A stretch of DNA of 30,505 nt from Nitrospira sp. SG-bin1 (GCA_002083365.1 LVWS01000010.1:24348-54852); one strand, 5' to 3'; positions 13,550-22,702 are shown, numbered from the stretch's first letter. Notes: generated from the letters alone by a model not told the origin. Translations and numbers: made by a program.

Positions 13550-13993
13550 CTATCGTGGACGATACGACTCCCACTCCTGGATCACGTCATCCGGAAACTT
13601 CCATTGTTTGAGCCCTTTCAACACCCAGTCCAGGTAATGGTCTTTGGGTTTGAACTTCCCGATCGGGGTCGCGGCGTAGGTGGTGACGAGTTCTTTTTCT
13701 CCTCCGGCGGTCGAAACGGTGACCTGGAGGTGGCGGTAGGCTCCCTGTGGGACATCTTGCTCGAACTGGTCCATGAGCTTCACGTCTTCGTCCGTGAGGT
13801 CAAACACCGCGCCCCAAGTCTTCTCACCCTGTGACGGCACGATACTCGCGAGGCCACAGCGCCATTGTGACGACCATCGGCAAAATTTGACGGTGTGGTC
13901 CGGCAAAGTCGCCAGGTAAAGAAATTTGTGTTCCGGGGCCCGCCGTGTGAGTTGCGAGGGATTAAGGAGATCACCGTACAAGAAAAACTTCAT
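13550..13993 (-). CDS. gamma-glutamylcyclotransferase (AIG2)-like protein
   Basis: A 147-residue protein with the AIG2/GGCT fold layout: LYGDLLNP (residues 5-12) in the place of the usual YG(S/T) loop, VPSQGEKTWGAVFDLTDED, then LMDQFEQD with the candidate catalytic glutamate, YRHLQVTVS and TTYAA. Family members release 5-oxoproline from gamma-glutamyl compounds, but many are uncharacterised. The YGD in place of YGS/YGT and the C-terminal KDHYLDWVLKGLKQW helix suggest a divergent subgroup. It probably shares a transcript with the ferredoxin gene. Confidence 0.7.
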   Translation of the reverse strand: MKFFLYGDLLNPSQLTRRAPEHKFLYLATLPDHTVKFCRWSSQWRCGLASIVPSQGEKTWGAVFDLTDEDVKLMDQFEQDVPQGAYRHLQVTVSTAGGEKELVTTYAATPIGKFKPKDHYLDWVLKGLKQWKFPDDVIQEWESYRPR

Positions 13994-14197
13994 GCACCGT
14001 ACTCATTCTGCGCTCGATCGCCGCGAAGCCTGCTCGTACTTGTAACACACCGGCTTTTCGCCAGACAAGCGCCCTCATCCATGCTCCCGTTCACGGCTAC
14101 ATTGACATGGCATCAGGGCCTTTCTAAGATGCCATGCCATTGTCGCGTTCCACAGGGCTCCTCGATTCGATTGGCCAACAATGAGACGACCATCGTC

Positions 14198-14680
14198 ATG
14201 ACCGACAGCAGTCCCTTCACGAGATCGCCCGGCACCCACGTCATCCAGTATGCAGCCGTTGCGGTCTTGCTGCTGGGGGTGCTCTACTATGCATGGACCA
14301 CGTTGTCGCCGGCCACTCCGTCACGAGACGAGCGGGAGGCTGAGGCGTTGGCCATGGTACAGAATCATCCGGCGATCGGGCATCCTACGATCCTGCAAGC
14401 CATGAACGAGCATGTTCGTGGCATGAAGGATCGCGGACAGGGGGTTCGGCTCGGGGAATGGCGGGTCAAACGAGTCGATGGAAACATCTATGAGATTCGC
14501 ATCCAACTTCGGGATCAGAGCGTGCGCGGCCAATGGTTCGAACGGGAGTTTATTTGGCATGCCCACCTTGATCTGAAGAAGGTCAATGCCGCTTCTCTTC
14601 CGGCGGATGGAGTCACGCCGAAAGCATCCGATGTCGATCAGCAAACTGTTCCTCCGCGTTCCGGTCCGTCACAAAGTTAG
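14198..14680 (+). CDS. single-pass membrane protein of unknown function
   Basis: A 160-residue protein. One transmembrane helix (AAVAVLLLGVLYYAW, about residues 19-33) is followed by a soluble domain, probably periplasmic. It contains EALAMVQNHPAIGHPTILQA, then GEWRVKRVDGNIYEIRI, then FEREFIWHAHLDLKK, a mixed alpha/beta pattern. I do not recognise the family. The ATG at 14198 is preferred because the frame further upstream runs antisense into the neighbouring gene. The ribosome-binding site is weak. Its stop overlaps the convergent Rieske gene's stop by 4 bp. Confidence 0.65.
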   Translation: MTDSSPFTRSPGTHVIQYAAVAVLLLGVLYYAWTTLSPATPSRDEREAEALAMVQNHPAIGHPTILQAMNEHVRGMKDRGQGVRLGEWRVKRVDGNIYEIRIQLRDQSVRGQWFEREFIWHAHLDLKKVNAASLPADGVTPKASDVDQQTVPPRSGPSQS

Positions 14681-15009
14681 ACTGGGCCTCTGAGCGCCGG
14701 AGGGACGGCGATCTGAACTTCGTTGCCTCGGATCCGAACCTCGCAACGAGCGACCTGAAAGTTCGGATTACCGACGCGTTCCCCTGAGATGACGCTGAAT
14801 TGCCAGCCATGCCAGGGGCATTCGACCACCGACTCGCAGAGTTTTCCTTCTCCGAGCGGGCCGCCCGCGTGCGGACAGGTATTGTCGATCGCGTAAAACG
14901 CTCCGTCCACGTTGAAGACCGCGATCCAGATCCCATCGACTTCCACGGTGCGTCCCGTGCCGGGTGGGATCTCGTGCGTGAAGGCCACTCTGACGAAATC
15001 GTTCATCAT
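14677..15009 (-). CDS. Rieske-type [2Fe-2S] ferredoxin
   Basis: A 110-residue single-domain Rieske protein. The two cluster loops are CPHAGGPLGEG (C45, H47) and CPWHGWQF (C64, H67), giving two cysteine and two histidine ligands. The start (FVRVAFTHEIPPGTGRTVEV) and end (VRIRGNEVQIAV) fit NirD or dioxygenase-ferredoxin components. There is no signal or membrane helix, so it is cytoplasmic. It may transfer electrons to an oxygenase or act as a small nitrite-reductase-like subunit; no partner is adjacent. AAAGGAG lies 8 bp upstream of the ATG pair at 15009/15006. Confidence 0.92.
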   Translation of the reverse strand: MMNDFVRVAFTHEIPPGTGRTVEVDGIWIAVFNVDGAFYAIDNTCPHAGGPLGEGKLCESVVECPWHGWQFSVISGERVGNPNFQVARCEVRIRGNEVQIAVPPALRGPV

Positions 15010-15164
15010 CGTCCGCGCTCCTTTGGATTGCTGTAGCCGGTATCAGAAGGACACTTGCTTGATTTCAACGCCCCCTTATGGCATAGAACTACCATCGTGT
15101 AGTCCTGCCCCACGGATACACTGCATGGCCGCTGTGGAGGCCCGTTTGGGGATGAGGTTCCTGC

Positions 15165-15710
15165 ATGGAAATGACCCTCCTGCTCAACGCGACCTATGAA
15201 CCCCTGCGGGTCGTACACTGGCAAAAAGCGATCGCGCTTCTCTGGCAAGGAAAAGTCGAAGTCTTGGAAGTCTATGACCGGGAAATCCACGGGATTTCGC
15301 TGTCGATCAAGCTTCCGGCGGTCATGCGGTTGCTCAAGCTGGTGAAATTGAAAGACAGTCATCGTGCCGTCAAGTTTTCCCGGATCAATATTTTTACGCG
15401 AGACGGGTACTGCTGCCAATACTGTAGCCACAGGTTCCGGACGGAAGAACTGACCTTTGACCATGTCGTGCCCATCGCCAAGGGCGGGAAAAAGACATGG
15501 GAAAACATCGTGACCGCCTGTTGGCGGTGCAACAATCGGAAGAGCGGGCGCACGCCGGAAGAGGCCGGCATGAAATTAAAGAAGCGGCCCGTGAAACCTC
15601 GATGGAGCCCCGTCATTACCATCACCATCGGCATTCGCAACACGCCGGAAAGTTGGCGCGATTATCTCTACTGGAACATGGAGCTGGACGCCGATCCGGC
15701 CGACACGTAG
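15165..15710 (+). CDS. HNH endonuclease
   Basis: A 181-residue protein. The N-terminal 75 residues (LLLNATYEPLRVVHWQKAIA and following) are the usual leader of this bacterial HNH group. The HNH core runs from about residue 85: RDGYCCQYC with the zinc CxxC, LTFDHVVPIAKGGKKTWEN, where DH supplies the catalytic histidine, and ACWRCNNRKSGRTP with the second CxxC and the final N. The tail contains SWRDYLYWN. It should be a zinc-stabilised nuclease, but its physiological role is unknown. No methylase or other restriction gene is nearby. It is divergent from the Rieske gene. Confidence 0.9.
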   Translation: MEMTLLLNATYEPLRVVHWQKAIALLWQGKVEVLEVYDREIHGISLSIKLPAVMRLLKLVKLKDSHRAVKFSRINIFTRDGYCCQYCSHRFRTEELTFDHVVPIAKGGKKTWENIVTACWRCNNRKSGRTPEEAGMKLKKRPVKPRWSPVITITIGIRNTPESWRDYLYWNMELDADPADT

Positions 15711-15889
15711 CATTCGATCCTGCGTAACTCACCGTCAGCCACACAGGAAATCCTTTCCACTGCTGAGCGCCGTGCATTATAGCGGCGGACCGATCAAAGG
15801 TGAAACGAGTTGGGAGTCTCGAAATCCCCCTTGCATGATGGAGGGCTCTTCTCGGATACTGAACCATCCAGTCGAATAGGAGTCTTGTC

Positions 15890-16552
15890 ATGGCTGCCAA
15901 TCCCGGTTTTCCCTTGGTCTTGGACGTCAAAGGTTGGCCGGTTCTGGTGATCGGCGGCGACGAGGAAGCGTCGGAAAAAACACAACGCCTGCTCGAATCC
16001 GGTGCGAGGGTCACGGTCATCAGTCCGACGCTGAATGAACCGTTGCGTCGGCTGGCGGCCTCCGGAAAAATCATTCATCGTGGACGCCATTTCCGTGAAA
16101 CGGATCTCGAACATGTCATCCTCATTCTCAATACCATTCGAGGGGACCGCGATTTTGCACGGATGCTGCAGGCGAACGCCCGGGAAAAGCGGGTGCTGCT
16201 CTGGTCGGTCGACTACCCGGAGGCCAGCAGTGTGACGATGCCGGCCGTCGTGGCGGCTGGGCATGCGCGCGTTGCGATCAGTACGAGCGGGGTAGCCCCG
16301 GCGCTTTCAGGATTCATAAAAGAGGATCTGGAGCACATCCTCGATGCCGAGTTCATCGAATTCGTCGAGTGGCTCGGGCAACTGCGTGAACAAGCCAAGG
16401 CCAATGAGCCGGATGCTGAAAAGCGGCGGGCTCTGCTCCGTGACGCGTTGGACGGTTTCCGTTTTCTCGGTAAGGTGCGCTATCCCAAGGTCTGGTCGGA
16501 ACGACGGTCTCAGGGGGTGACGAGTGCACAGCCTGATGCCGCACAACAATAG
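15890..16552 (+). CDS. precorrin-2 dehydrogenase / siroheme synthase N-domain protein
   Basis: A 220-residue protein matching the Met8p/CysG N-terminal module. It has FPLVLDVKGWPVLVIGGDEE with the NAD-binding GG.EEA region, TQRLLESGARVTVISPTLNE, the VILILNT segment, and VDYPEASSVTMPAVVAAGHA followed by VAISTSGVAPALSGFIKEDL. It oxidises precorrin-2 to sirohydrochlorin with NAD and may insert iron. Siroheme or heme d1 supply for nitrite reductases is the likely use. The methyltransferase half of CysG is absent, as in many bacteria. An AGGAG ribosome-binding site precedes the ATG. The next gene begins 8 bp after the stop, so they are probably coupled. Confidence 0.88.
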   Translation: MAANPGFPLVLDVKGWPVLVIGGDEEASEKTQRLLESGARVTVISPTLNEPLRRLAASGKIIHRGRHFRETDLEHVILILNTIRGDRDFARMLQANAREKRVLLWSVDYPEASSVTMPAVVAAGHARVAISTSGVAPALSGFIKEDLEHILDAEFIEFVEWLGQLREQAKANEPDAEKRRALLRDALDGFRFLGKVRYPKVWSERRSQGVTSAQPDAAQQ

Positions 16553-16560
16553 GAGTGATG

Positions 16561-16869
16561 ATGGTCCTACTGGAATTCAGCATGTCCCCGTTGGGGAAGG
16601 GCGAGAGCGTCGGAAAATACGTGGCCCGTTCCCTCGATATCATCGATAAGAGCGGAGTCGCCTATCGATTGAACCCGATGGGAACGGTGTTGGAAGGTGA
16701 ATGGGAAGACGTGTTCTCCGTGGTGCAGCAATGTTATGAACGGATGAAGAAGGATTGCAACCGTATTTCCTGCACGATCAAAGTGGACTACCGCAAGGGC
16801 TACAGTGGACGCTTGCAGAGTAAGGTGGCCAGTGTTGAAAAGACACTCAAACGGTCGGTCCGACAATAG
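16561..16869 (+). CDS. MTH1187/YkoF-type thiamine-binding family protein
   Basis: A 102-residue protein with the UPF0045/MTH1187 pattern: VLLEFSMSPLGKGESVGKYV, SGVAYRLNPMGTVLEGEWED and DCNRISCTIKVDYRKG. Members form ferredoxin-like tetramers and some bind thiamine or a similar ligand. The ATG at 16561 is chosen because AGGAG (16551-16555) sits 5 bp upstream, better than the in-frame ATG at 16558. It directly follows the siroheme gene. Confidence 0.85.
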   Translation: MVLLEFSMSPLGKGESVGKYVARSLDIIDKSGVAYRLNPMGTVLEGEWEDVFSVVQQCYERMKKDCNRISCTIKVDYRKGYSGRLQSKVASVEKTLKRSVRQ

Positions 16870-16889
16870 AAGGACATACTCTTGACGCT

Positions 16890-16920
16890 TTCCTGGGGAA
16901 TCCACCTCACGACCCAGGAA
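16890..16920. repeat. 8-bp inverted repeat in the gap before the kinase gene
   Basis: TTCCTGGG and CCCAGGAA flank a 15-base loop just after the MTH1187-family stop. No T-run follows, so it may be a weak or Rho-assisted end, or an attenuator. The remainder of this 312-bp gap holds the promoter below and no gene. Confidence 0.45.
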
Positions 16921-17003
16921 GGCAAGCTCTTTCGGCATGTCCCACCGACAGTCCCACTTTTGAACGGTTTTCCCCCACGGACGAAAGGGGGCACATCCTT
17001 GTA

Positions 17004-17032
17004 TTGCAAAGCTCATGGGGCGCCGATATACT
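17004..17032 (+). promoter_or_regulatory. sigma70-type promoter of the kinase-channel operon
   Basis: TTGCAA (17004-17009) and TATACT (17027-17032) are spaced by exactly 17 bp. A transcript starting near 17039 would carry a leader of about 140 bases before the ATG at 17182. It is the only good match in the gap. Confidence 0.5.
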
Positions 17033-17181
17033 CGCCGAGCCATACGTGATCTCCGTCTAGAGAATTGTGCGAGTGATCAAATCCGGGGCGCCTTCGCGGT
17101 CCTCGGTCGGCGTCATGGCAATCCGCCCAAAGCACCACGCTCAGTGCTGTCCATGATCCTGTCATTTTAGGGGATGATGCC

Positions 17182-20040
17182 ATGACAAGCAGCACGCTGG
17201 ACATCGTCGAGACCAAGTCCCTCTCGAACATTGAACTGTTTCCCAAGGATCGAACGATTCTCGATCAGGGCGCGATGGTGTTTCGCCCGTTCGGTTTGGA
17301 TGAAGAGGGACAGACGATCCGAGACCTCAGCGGAGTCAGTATCAGAGCCGTCACGGTTTTTCTGGAGAAGTTGGTGTCGTCAGACAGAGGAGTGTCGGCC
17401 GGCAAGGAAGCGGTCGAGCAGTTGTGCCGCCTCTTGAATGACCGCATCAAGGACCCCGTCTATCACGTGACCCCGGAATTTCTGAAGAATCCCTGGAACA
17501 GCTATTCATACGAATTTACCTCCTATCTGTATGAGTTCTGCGAACAAATCTCGGGGGATCCTCGGTTTGCGTTCAAAGCCGGGGCGGAGAAGGTGTCTCC
17601 CATCATGCTGGCCCTCACGCGTCCTTTTTCCCTCTCGCAGATTTACACGATGTTTCCCTACTTCGGGAATAAGTTTACGTCCGGGTCTGTCGAGTTCCGA
17701 GTCGCGCAAGTCACGAGCAACACGGCGGCGGTCGGGATGCGATTTACCGACCGGACGCTGCGGCAATTCGGACCGTACCGCAGACGGTGCGCTTGTCTGG
17801 TCTGTCAGTCCGCACAGGGCATCATGGTGGCCATGGCTGATCGCATTCACGGCCTCTCTCAGGCGGAAGCGGTCGAGACGTCCTGTATCGGCAATGATGA
17901 TGAATGGTGCCAGTGGACGATCCGATGGCAGAATGAGAGCCGGTATCGGAAGCGGTTCTGGCCAGGGACTTCACGTCGTGAACCGACCCGTCCGATGCAA
18001 CCGAGCGGCGAGTCAGTCGTCGGTATAGAGCCGTCTCAAGATACCCATCGAGCGACAGCGAGCCGTATCGAGACGTCTCCCCATGCCCGGCAGAGTTTTA
18101 CGTGGTTCCTCTGGGGTGGAGTGGCGGGCTTGGTTCTCATGGCGGGAGTCGGAGTGTTCAATCCGACCGTCAGCCTCGGGGAAGCGTTGTTGGTCGGATT
18201 ATCTCCGATGCTGGTCGTCGGTATCATGGTCAATCGCCGGCTGCTTCGTGAAAGCGAACGGCGCGAGGCCTTGATTCAGGAGCAAATTACTTTCGTCGAA
18301 GCTCGTCACGAGGAATTGCGCGAAGCATATCTGGAGCAGGAGCAGATGCGGGTGGAGTTGCGCAGAAAAATCGCCCAACTCACGGCGTTGCATCGAGCCG
18401 GGTTGTCGTTCAACTCGACGTTTGAACGGGATGCGCTGCTCCATCAGGTGTTGGAAGCCCTGACGCACGAGCTCAGCTACAACAGTGCCATGGTGTCCAT
18501 GTTCGACCCCTGTGAGAACACGGTCCAACATATCCGTCTGATCGGCGCTCCTCCGGAGGTCGAAACCTTCGCCCGGTCCTGTCGGATTCCGATCACCGAT
18601 CGAGAGAGTCCCGAGGGGACGGTGGTCCAGCAAGGCCGCCCCCTCTTGGTCAAAGACATCGAGTCGATACGGAGCCGTCTCCATCCCCTGAATCAACGCT
18701 TGGCCGAATTGAGCGGAACCAAAGCCTTGGTGGTGGTTCCCATCAAGACCAAAGACCGTATCTGGGGCATGTTGACGGTCGATCGTTCGCACAATCAAAG
18801 CGTGACGGAAGACGATTTGGAGCTGATGACGACCGTCGCCAGTCAAGTCTCCATCGCGTTGGACAATGCGTCAGCCTATCAGCAGATCGAAGAGTGGAAT
18901 CAAGGGTTGGAGGTCAAGGTCAAAGAGCGCACCGAAGCGCTGGAGCGGGCCGACCGTTTGCGTGCCCAATTCCTCTCCCATGTGTCCCATGAGCTGAGAA
19001 CCCCGCTCACATCCATCAAGGGGTTTATTCAGAACCTGTTGGATGGACTGACCGGCCCGCTGAACGACAAACAGCAGCGGTATCTCGTGCGCATGTCGGA
19101 AAACTCGGATCGGCTGGTTCGCATGATCGAGGATCTCCTTGATCGCACCCGTATCGAGACGGGGCGCTTGGAAGTACATCCGGCCGATGTCGAGCTCGAA
19201 CCTTGTCTCGCCGACGTGATCGAGCAACTGAAGCCGTTGGCTCAGGCAAAACAGCAATCCCTGGAATTCCATTGTGCTGAGACCGACGTTGTCGTCTGGG
19301 CGGATCGCGATCGTTTGATTCAGACGGTCGTGAATCTGGTGCAAAACGCCATCAAGTTCACGCCGCCGGGCGGAACCGTGTCGGTCGCTTGCGAATTGAC
19401 GAACGACCGCACGGCGACCGTTCTCGTTCGGGACACGGGGCCCGGTATTGCCCCGGAATGTCTGGATAAGATTTTCGATCCGTTCTTCCGCGTCCAGCAG
19501 GGCCAGCGCTCGGCTCCCAAAGGGTTAGGACTAGGTCTGTCGATCGTCAAAACACTGGTGGAGCTGCAAGGAGGGGAGGTGGCGGCTCGTAACCGTCCGA
19601 ATGGCGGCGCAGAACTGTCCTTTACGATCCCGATCCATGCCGTGAAGGTACTCCCGTTGCTAGAGTCCCATCTTGTGGGCCAACAGGTTCTGGTGGTGGA
19701 TGACGATCTCGACATCCAGCAACTGCTTCAAGATCGATTGAAGGCGGGAGGGTACCAGACATACTCGGCGTTCGATGGGCACCAAGCGCTGGCCATGCTC
19801 CACTCACAGGAGTTCGACGGGATGATTCTGGACATTGGCATCGGTCAGATCGACGGCCTGGAGGTGCTTCGACGAGTACGTCTGACGAATCCACACCTTC
19901 CTATCATCATGATCACGGCGTCGGGATCGCAAGAACTCGCGGTGAAGGCGATCGGGTTGGGAGCCCAAGCCTATCTGCTCAAACCGTTCGACGCGGGCCA
20001 GCTTCAGCAGACCATGGATCGGTGGTTCCGACGTGCATGA
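17182..20040 (+). CDS. membrane-anchored hybrid histidine kinase (Cys-rich sensor, GAF, HisKA, HATPase, receiver)
   Basis: A 952-residue protein. Residues 1-255 form a sensor region with clustered cysteines (C203, C205, C208) and a CIGNDDEWCQW motif (C235, C243) that resembles the end of V4R-type domains. Two transmembrane helices follow (about 306-327 and 333-352), then a coiled coil, a GAF domain (about 400-560) and a second coiled coil. Next are HisKA with SHVSHELRTPL (phospho-acceptor H603), HATPase with NLVQNAIKF, DTGPGIA and GLGLGLSIV, and a receiver (about 835-950) with phospho-acceptor D884 and K934. Both the sensor and the kinase region lie on the same side of a helical hairpin, so the signal is probably cytoplasmic or membrane-borne. 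It is likely the start of a phosphorelay; no separate regulator lies nearby. The stop overlaps the FadL-type gene by 8 bp. Confidence 0.9.
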   Translation: MTSSTLDIVETKSLSNIELFPKDRTILDQGAMVFRPFGLDEEGQTIRDLSGVSIRAVTVFLEKLVSSDRGVSAGKEAVEQLCRLLNDRIKDPVYHVTPEFLKNPWNSYSYEFTSYLYEFCEQISGDPRFAFKAGAEKVSPIMLALTRPFSLSQIYTMFPYFGNKFTSGSVEFRVAQVTSNTAAVGMRFTDRTLRQFGPYRRRCACLVCQSAQGIMVAMADRIHGLSQAEAVETSCIGNDDEWCQWTIRWQNESRYRKRFWPGTSRREPTRPMQPSGESVVGIEPSQDTHRATASRIETSPHARQSFTWFLWGGVAGLVLMAGVGVFNPTVSLGEALLVGLSPMLVVGIMVNRRLLRESERREALIQEQITFVEARHEELREAYLEQEQMRVELRRKIAQLTALHRAGLSFNSTFERDALLHQVLEALTHELSYNSAMVSMFDPCENTVQHIRLIGAPPEVETFARSCRIPITDRESPEGTVVQQGRPLLVKDIESIRSRLHPLNQRLAELSGTKALVVVPIKTKDRIWGMLTVDRSHNQSVTEDDLELMTTVASQVSIALDNASAYQQIEEWNQGLEVKVKERTEALERADRLRAQFLSHVSHELRTPLTSIKGFIQNLLDGLTGPLNDKQQRYLVRMSENSDRLVRMIEDLLDRTRIETGRLEVHPADVELEPCLADVIEQLKPLAQAKQQSLEFHCAETDVVVWADRDRLIQTVVNLVQNAIKFTPPGGTVSVACELTNDRTATVLVRDTGPGIAPECLDKIFDPFFRVQQGQRSAPKGLGLGLSIVKTLVELQGGEVAARNRPNGGAELSFTIPIHAVKVLPLLESHLVGQQVLVVDDDLDIQQLLQDRLKAGGYQTYSAFDGHQALAMLHSQEFDGMILDIGIGQIDGLEVLRRVRLTNPHLPIIMITASGSQELAVKAIGLGAQAYLLKPFDAGQLQQTMDRWFRRA

Positions 20041-21472
20041 CCGTCACCATGTGATCGGTCCATGCAACCGCGGGGCCGTCAGGAAGATCCGAAAGCAGTT
20101 CATATCCAGACATTCCATCATATGCGGGTTCTCCCTGCTGGTGATTTTTGTCACCGCCGCCTGGCATTCCACGCCCACGTTCGCTCAGGTTCCCCGCATT
20201 CAAGGACAGGGGGCGGCTGCATCCGGGATGGGCAACGCCTTCGCTGCCCAGGCCGACAATCCGTCTGCGTTGCATTACAATCCGGCTGGGATGACGCAGC
20301 TTCGTGGCGTGCAGATCATGGCGGGGGGGCTGCTCGTCGGTGGACCGCTCGACCATCGAAGTCCGGACGGTACTGCGACGGCAGGTGATCACGATGGCGT
20401 TGTCGCGTGGCCTCCTCCCGCTCATAACTACATTACGGCAAATCTCCAAGGCCTTGGTATCCCGCTGCTCGAGAAGCTCACGGTCGGGTTGGGGGTGACC
20501 ACGCCGTTCGGTTCAGCAACAAGGTGGCCAAGCACGAGTCCTTTCAGTGCCATCACCACATTCAGCGCATTGCCGTTGTTCGATATCAAGCCGACGTTCG
20601 CGTATCAACTTCTTCCGGATTTTTCGATCGGCGCAGGTGTGGACATCTATACCTTTTCCGGTCTTTTCGGGGAAGGCCATGCCGAATTCCAAAGGATCCT
20701 CCCCCCCGGGAATACGGTTGAATTGAATGGGAAAGACACAGCTCTCGGCTTTAACGTCGGTACGTTGTACACGGCGTTGCGGAATGGAGATGGATTGCCG
20801 ATCGTGAACGTTGCGGTCGTCTACCGAAGCCAGGCGACGCTCCATTTGGACGGAGTGCAGTTGCTCAACGGCGTGAAGGTTCAGGATACCACGACGACCT
20901 TTGTCCTGCCTCAAGTCATCACCGGTGGGATCGCGATGTGGCCGGTTCGGAATGCTGAACGCGAATGGAAGCTCGAATTGAACGTCGACTATATCGGCTG
21001 GAAATCGGTCAGAAACTTAGATCTTCGGCGACCTGATGGAACGGTCTTTCTTCAACAACCACAGAATTGGAAAAGCACCTACGCCGTTTTGATCGGAACG
21101 GAGTATCGATGGCTGAAGATGGATCGGCTGCCCGGGTGGGAGGTCGCTGTGCGGGGCGGCTATTCGAACCTGCAAACACAAGTCCCTGACTCCACCTTCA
21201 ACCCAGCGATCCCATCGGCCGATCTTCATATTGTTTCAACGGGAGTTGGTTTCCTCTGTAGGGAAAAGGGATCGCTCTTTGGATTCGTGGCATGTGGACA
21301 TCTTGGAATCGGCTCAATAAAGACGAAAACCATCGGTGTGGACCTGTCGTACCAGGTGTCACTCTACGAACCCAGGACTGTTGAGGGGAATACCGGGCCG
21401 CGAGCGGGAGTCAACGGGTTCTACGAAAATACGGCGCACACTGGCGGACTCTCCGTCCGCATCGGCTTCTAA
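20033..21472 (+). CDS. OmpP1/FadL-type outer-membrane channel
   Basis: A protein of 479 residues from GTG 20033. A signal peptide (FSLLVIFVTAAWHSTPTFAQ, cleavage after FA) precedes the FadL N-terminal hatch pattern GAAASGMGNAFAAQADNPSA with HYNPAGMTQL, then TVGLGVTTPFG. A beta-strand-rich barrel ends in SVRIGF with the C-terminal phenylalanine of outer-membrane proteins. These channels move hydrophobic molecules such as fatty acids or aromatics across the outer membrane. The N-region before the signal peptide is long, so a later start such as GTG 20051 is possible. The overlap with the kinase stop indicates an operon. Confidence 0.88.
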   Translation: MHDRHHVIGPCNRGAVRKIRKQFISRHSIICGFSLLVIFVTAAWHSTPTFAQVPRIQGQGAAASGMGNAFAAQADNPSALHYNPAGMTQLRGVQIMAGGLLVGGPLDHRSPDGTATAGDHDGVVAWPPPAHNYITANLQGLGIPLLEKLTVGLGVTTPFGSATRWPSTSPFSAITTFSALPLFDIKPTFAYQLLPDFSIGAGVDIYTFSGLFGEGHAEFQRILPPGNTVELNGKDTALGFNVGTLYTALRNGDGLPIVNVAVVYRSQATLHLDGVQLLNGVKVQDTTTTFVLPQVITGGIAMWPVRNAEREWKLELNVDYIGWKSVRNLDLRRPDGTVFLQQPQNWKSTYAVLIGTEYRWLKMDRLPGWEVAVRGGYSNLQTQVPDSTFNPAIPSADLHIVSTGVGFLCREKGSLFGFVACGHLGIGSIKTKTIGVDLSYQVSLYEPRTVEGNTGPRAGVNGFYENTAHTGGLSVRIGF

Positions 21473-21541
21473 CCAAGGTCCGTGTATCTCACATCGTATG
21501 GTATCTCCGAATACAAGAATGAGCAGGGGCGGAGGAAGGAT

Positions 21542-22675
21542 TCAGGAGGCGACGTAGAGCCTGGGAATCTGCGGGCTGATCGCGCACAACACTTCATAGG
21601 AAATGGTTCCGGCCCACTCGGCCATGTCGCGGGCCGTGATGAGTTCGTCCTGCTGGCGCCCGATCAACACGACTTCATCTCCCACGACAACTCCTGGTAT
21701 CCTGGTGACATCCACCATCACCATGTCCATGCATACCAATCCCACGATGGGAGCCCGTTGCCCTCGAATCAGAACATGTCCTCGATTTGAGAGCCGGCGG
21801 TTCAATCCATTGGCATAGCCGATCGGGAGAACCGCGATGCGTGTCGGACGTTTTGCCGTGAACGTCCTGTTGTAACTGACGGTGCTTCCGGGTGGGATGG
21901 TCCGAAGTTGAGCGATGCGAGTCTTGAGGGAGAGCACCGGCATCAGGTCAGGCGTTTGAATCGTAGAGGGAAGAGTATGGTACCCATACAACATGATGCC
22001 GGGCCGTACGAGCGAATAGTGGGCAGATGGAAAACGAACGGCACCGCCGCTATTGGACACATGCACGAGAGGAACCTGAAATCCGCCTTCCAGAACGACT
22101 TTCAGGGCTTTGTTGAACCGACTGATTTGTTGTTCCGTCACGTCCGGGTCGGATCCGTCGGCATCGGCCAGATGGGTCATCAGGCCTTCCAGGTGTAGGG
22201 AGGGAGGAAATGTGTGCGAGTTGATGACCCTCACGAGTTCATCATGCGTCAGACCAAGCCGACTCATCCCGGTCTCGACTTTAAGATGGATCGGGTGGGG
22301 GGACTCGCGTGATGCCGCCGCCTGTCCCAGCGCCGTGAGCACGGAAGGATCGCTTATCACCGGGGTGAGTTGGTGGGTGAAAAGCTCGCTGAATTGTTCT
22401 TGAAAAACCGGTCCGAGGACGGCAAGAGGCACCGTGATGCCGGCTTGCCGAAGCGCAATGCCTTCATCGGTGGAAAAGACGGCAAGGCGAGCGACGCCGT
22501 ACCGTATCAAGGCCTGGGAGGTCTCGATCGCGCCATGGCCGTAAGCGTTGGCCTTGACCACGGCCATGACGGCGCATCCGGGAGACAAAATCCGTCGAAA
22601 CTGGGAGAGATTGTATGAGAGTGCCGTCAGATCTACGGTGGCGACGGTCGGATGGAAGGATGACGTAATGGGCAC
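21542..22675 (-). CDS. alr: alanine racemase
   Basis: A 377-residue PLP enzyme that interconverts L- and D-alanine for peptidoglycan. The PLP lysine is K41 in AVVKANAYGHGA, and the second-site tyrosine is Y268 in STVSYNRTFTA. Other family blocks are LKVETGMSRLG, LVRPGIMLYGY, LPIGYANGL and GLVCMDMVMVDVT. Length is normal. It is the last gene of the ribosomal/UMP-kinase cluster, 27 bp after frr, and is convergent with the FadL-type gene (69 bp, no clear terminator seen). Confidence 0.95.
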   Translation of the reverse strand: MPITSSFHPTVATVDLTALSYNLSQFRRILSPGCAVMAVVKANAYGHGAIETSQALIRYGVARLAVFSTDEGIALRQAGITVPLAVLGPVFQEQFSELFTHQLTPVISDPSVLTALGQAAASRESPHPIHLKVETGMSRLGLTHDELVRVINSHTFPPSLHLEGLMTHLADADGSDPDVTEQQISRFNKALKVVLEGGFQVPLVHVSNSGGAVRFPSAHYSLVRPGIMLYGYHTLPSTIQTPDLMPVLSLKTRIAQLRTIPPGSTVSYNRTFTAKRPTRIAVLPIGYANGLNRRLSNRGHVLIRGQRAPIVGLVCMDMVMVDVTRIPGVVVGDEVVLIGRQQDELITARDMAEWAGTISYEVLCAISPQIPRLYVAS

Positions 22676-22702
22676 GCGTTGAAGCGAATCAGGAAGCCGG
22701 AC

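Noticed and set aside
13895..14197. N-terminal extension of the membrane protein to 13895
   Set aside because: The extension lies antisense to the cyclotransferase-like gene and precedes a normal membrane-protein start at 14198.
16974..16993. CCCCC...GGGGG inverted repeat upstream of the kinase gene as a terminator
   Set aside because: Five-base stem with ten-base loop and no T-run after it on the plus strand.
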